Part shown: positions 62,790 through 64,000 of the stretch, piece after piece
Position numbering within the stretch: position 1 is the first letter of the stretch
How the letters are laid out: each line of letters starts with the position of its first letter
NCBI GenBank assembly: GCA_028015205.1
Contig: CM051518.1
Span: 33,880,001-33,944,000 of the forward strand
Direction: 5' to 3'
Length of the DNA: 64,000 nucleotides
DNA from: Mytilisepta virgata
Lineage: Eukaryota; Mollusca; Bivalvia; Mytilida; Mytilidae
The notes under the pieces: generated by a model
What the model was told of the DNA's origin: nothing
The model's database searches: none
The model's input: only the letters and a program-made list of their open reading frames with translations
Made by a program: the position numbers and the translations under genes

Positions 62790-63420
62790 GTCCCCCGCCG
62801 AAACGTGATGGTGGACATAGAAATGCCATGCGTCCGTCCATCCGTCCCCATTGTAAGCGCTCTAACGCCTTCATTTATTTCCAGATTTGGATGAAACTTG
62901 ATTATGGAAGATGCGTTTTGATGGCAGCTCGATCAAGTTTGAATTCAAGTGCTGTAACATGATTTTTGGTGGAGTTATTGCCCTTTGGTTTTTAAGCGCT
63001 CTCACACCTAAATCAATTCGCGGATTTTGATGAAATTCACATGGAAGATGTGTTTTGATGGTATCTCAAATTCATATTTGAGTGCGGTAACGTGATTTTT
63101 GGCAGGGTTATTGCCCTTTGAACTTTAAAAATTTTGCTAAAATTGCCTTGTAAACGCTCTCTGGCCTACATTTATTTGCGGATTTAGATGAAATTCATAT
63201 GGAAAATGTGTTTTGATAGTATCTAGATCATGTTCGAATTCAGGGGCGGTTACATGATTTTGATGGAGTAATTTCCTTTTGAACTTTGAAATTTTGCTGA
63301 AACTGCCTTGTGAGCGCTCTCATGCCTACATTTATTTGCAAATTTTGATGAAATTCATATGGAAGACTTGTTTTGATAGTATCTAGATCAAGTTCAAATT
63401 ACAATTTAACCTTCTCAACT
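62790..63420. repeat. Tandem ~150-bp repeat
   Basis: Units share GCGCTCT(C/A)A(C/T)GCC, TTGATGAAATTCATATGGAA, GATGTGTTTTGATAGTATCT and GATTTTTGG(T/C)GGAGTTATTG; about four units. Non-coding. Confidence 0.7.
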
Positions 63421-63590
63421 AAATGAAGTGCCGTGTGGCGAGGACATTGGAACAAACACTTTTATTTCCATTGAAAATAATAATGTACATTAGTTTATGT
63501 TCTATGTAATCACAAAGCACTGATAGGAAATTTAAGGCTTCAAATTCTTTTCTGACCTAGCTGGCACACTGTCACTGTGAATAAATTAAA

Positions 63591-63637
63591 TTAAGTAATT
63601 TCATCTGTCTTTCTTCTCTTTGATGCCGACTCAGAAT
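63591..63637 (-). CDS. Possible last coding exon of an unknown nuclear protein
   Basis: Minus strand: an acceptor ATGTATATTTCAG (AG at 63,639-63,638) is followed by (x)DSESASKRRKTDEIT and a TAA at 63,593-63,591. The acidic/serine stretch followed by SKRRK resembles a nuclear-localisation-type C-terminus. A downstream AATAAA on the minus strand is at about 63,476-63,471. The rest of the gene would lie right of the window. The exon is short, so chance is possible; no family can be named. Confidence 0.35.
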
Positions 63638-64000
63638 CTGAAATATACATGTATAAATGTATACAATATACATGATATACTTACCAGAATATTTTTGACT
63701 TGAAAACAGATATGCAAATGTACCTATCATAGCCGAAATCTATATTATTTATACATTCACACATCCATTTATACCTCTAACAAATGGTTATGGTTAAACT
63801 TTTACATATATACTGAGTAATTTCAAAATTTGGGGAATGTTATTTGATGAAATAGTTCCCATGTGAAGTGTGTACATAACACCATTCAGATACACATAAT
63901 TATGCCTGCACAATTTGTTCTTAACAAATTTTGGCTACGAGAATTTGAAAATAAGTTCAGGTGTATTTTACATTTCTACTTGTACGTAGTTAACAAAAAC

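Overview
This is eukaryotic, AT-rich, intron- and repeat-dense DNA. Five copies of a cytosolic sulfotransferase (SULT) gene with the same intron phases, and the repeat content (Penelope-like and jockey-like retroelement relics, tRNA-derived SINEs, ~160-bp modular repeats), point to a mollusc, most likely a bivalve and possibly a mussel. The organism is an inference from repeat style and was not checked by a search. There are no operons, CRISPR arrays or bacterial genes.

Layout. (1) 1-4137: last four exons of SULT gene 1; its start lies upstream of the window. (2) 4.1-16.8 kb: no host gene found; it holds Penelope-like relics, modular tandem repeats, a SINE and hairpin repeats. (3) 16,811-24.2 kb: SULT gene 2, five coding exons, 293 aa, with a 5'-truncated LINE in intron 1. 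(4) 27.5-35.8 kb: SULT gene 3, 292 aa. (5) 35.8-41.9 kb: repeats, a SINE with clear target duplications and one unidentified ORF. (6) 42.0-60.15 kb: a second, shorter copy of 17.5-41.9 kb, carrying SULT gene 4 (exons 2-5 of gene 2; exon 1 missing) and SULT gene 5 (complete copy of gene 3). (7) 60.2-64 kb: repeats, then a possible last exon of an unrelated minus-strand gene at the right edge.

The SULT copies are all on the plus strand. Each coding exon 2 is 321 bp and each exon 3 is 104 bp, with phases 1, 1, 0, 1. They keep the PAPS-binding loop (AKSGTHW), the catalytic His, the R-x7-S 3'-phosphate site and a KxxxTVxxxE dimer motif (last residue Asp in gene 1). Their expected role is transfer of sulfate from PAPS to small hydroxylated molecules or xenobiotics in the cytosol.

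The most unusual observations are: arrays of tandemly repeated exon-end/5' splice-site sequence just downstream of real splice donors (gene 1, 45-49 bp period; gene 3, 51 bp period); a head-to-tail segmental duplication whose breakpoint lies inside the LINE of intron 1, so that gene 4 lost its first exon; a 560-bp foldback element made mostly of a palindromic satellite with a clean 6-bp target duplication; a TTAA-flanked MITE present in one duplicate and absent as an intact empty site in the other; and ~280-bp direct repeats flanking the LINE. All exons and repeats were delimited by eye, without transcript data, alignments or database searches.
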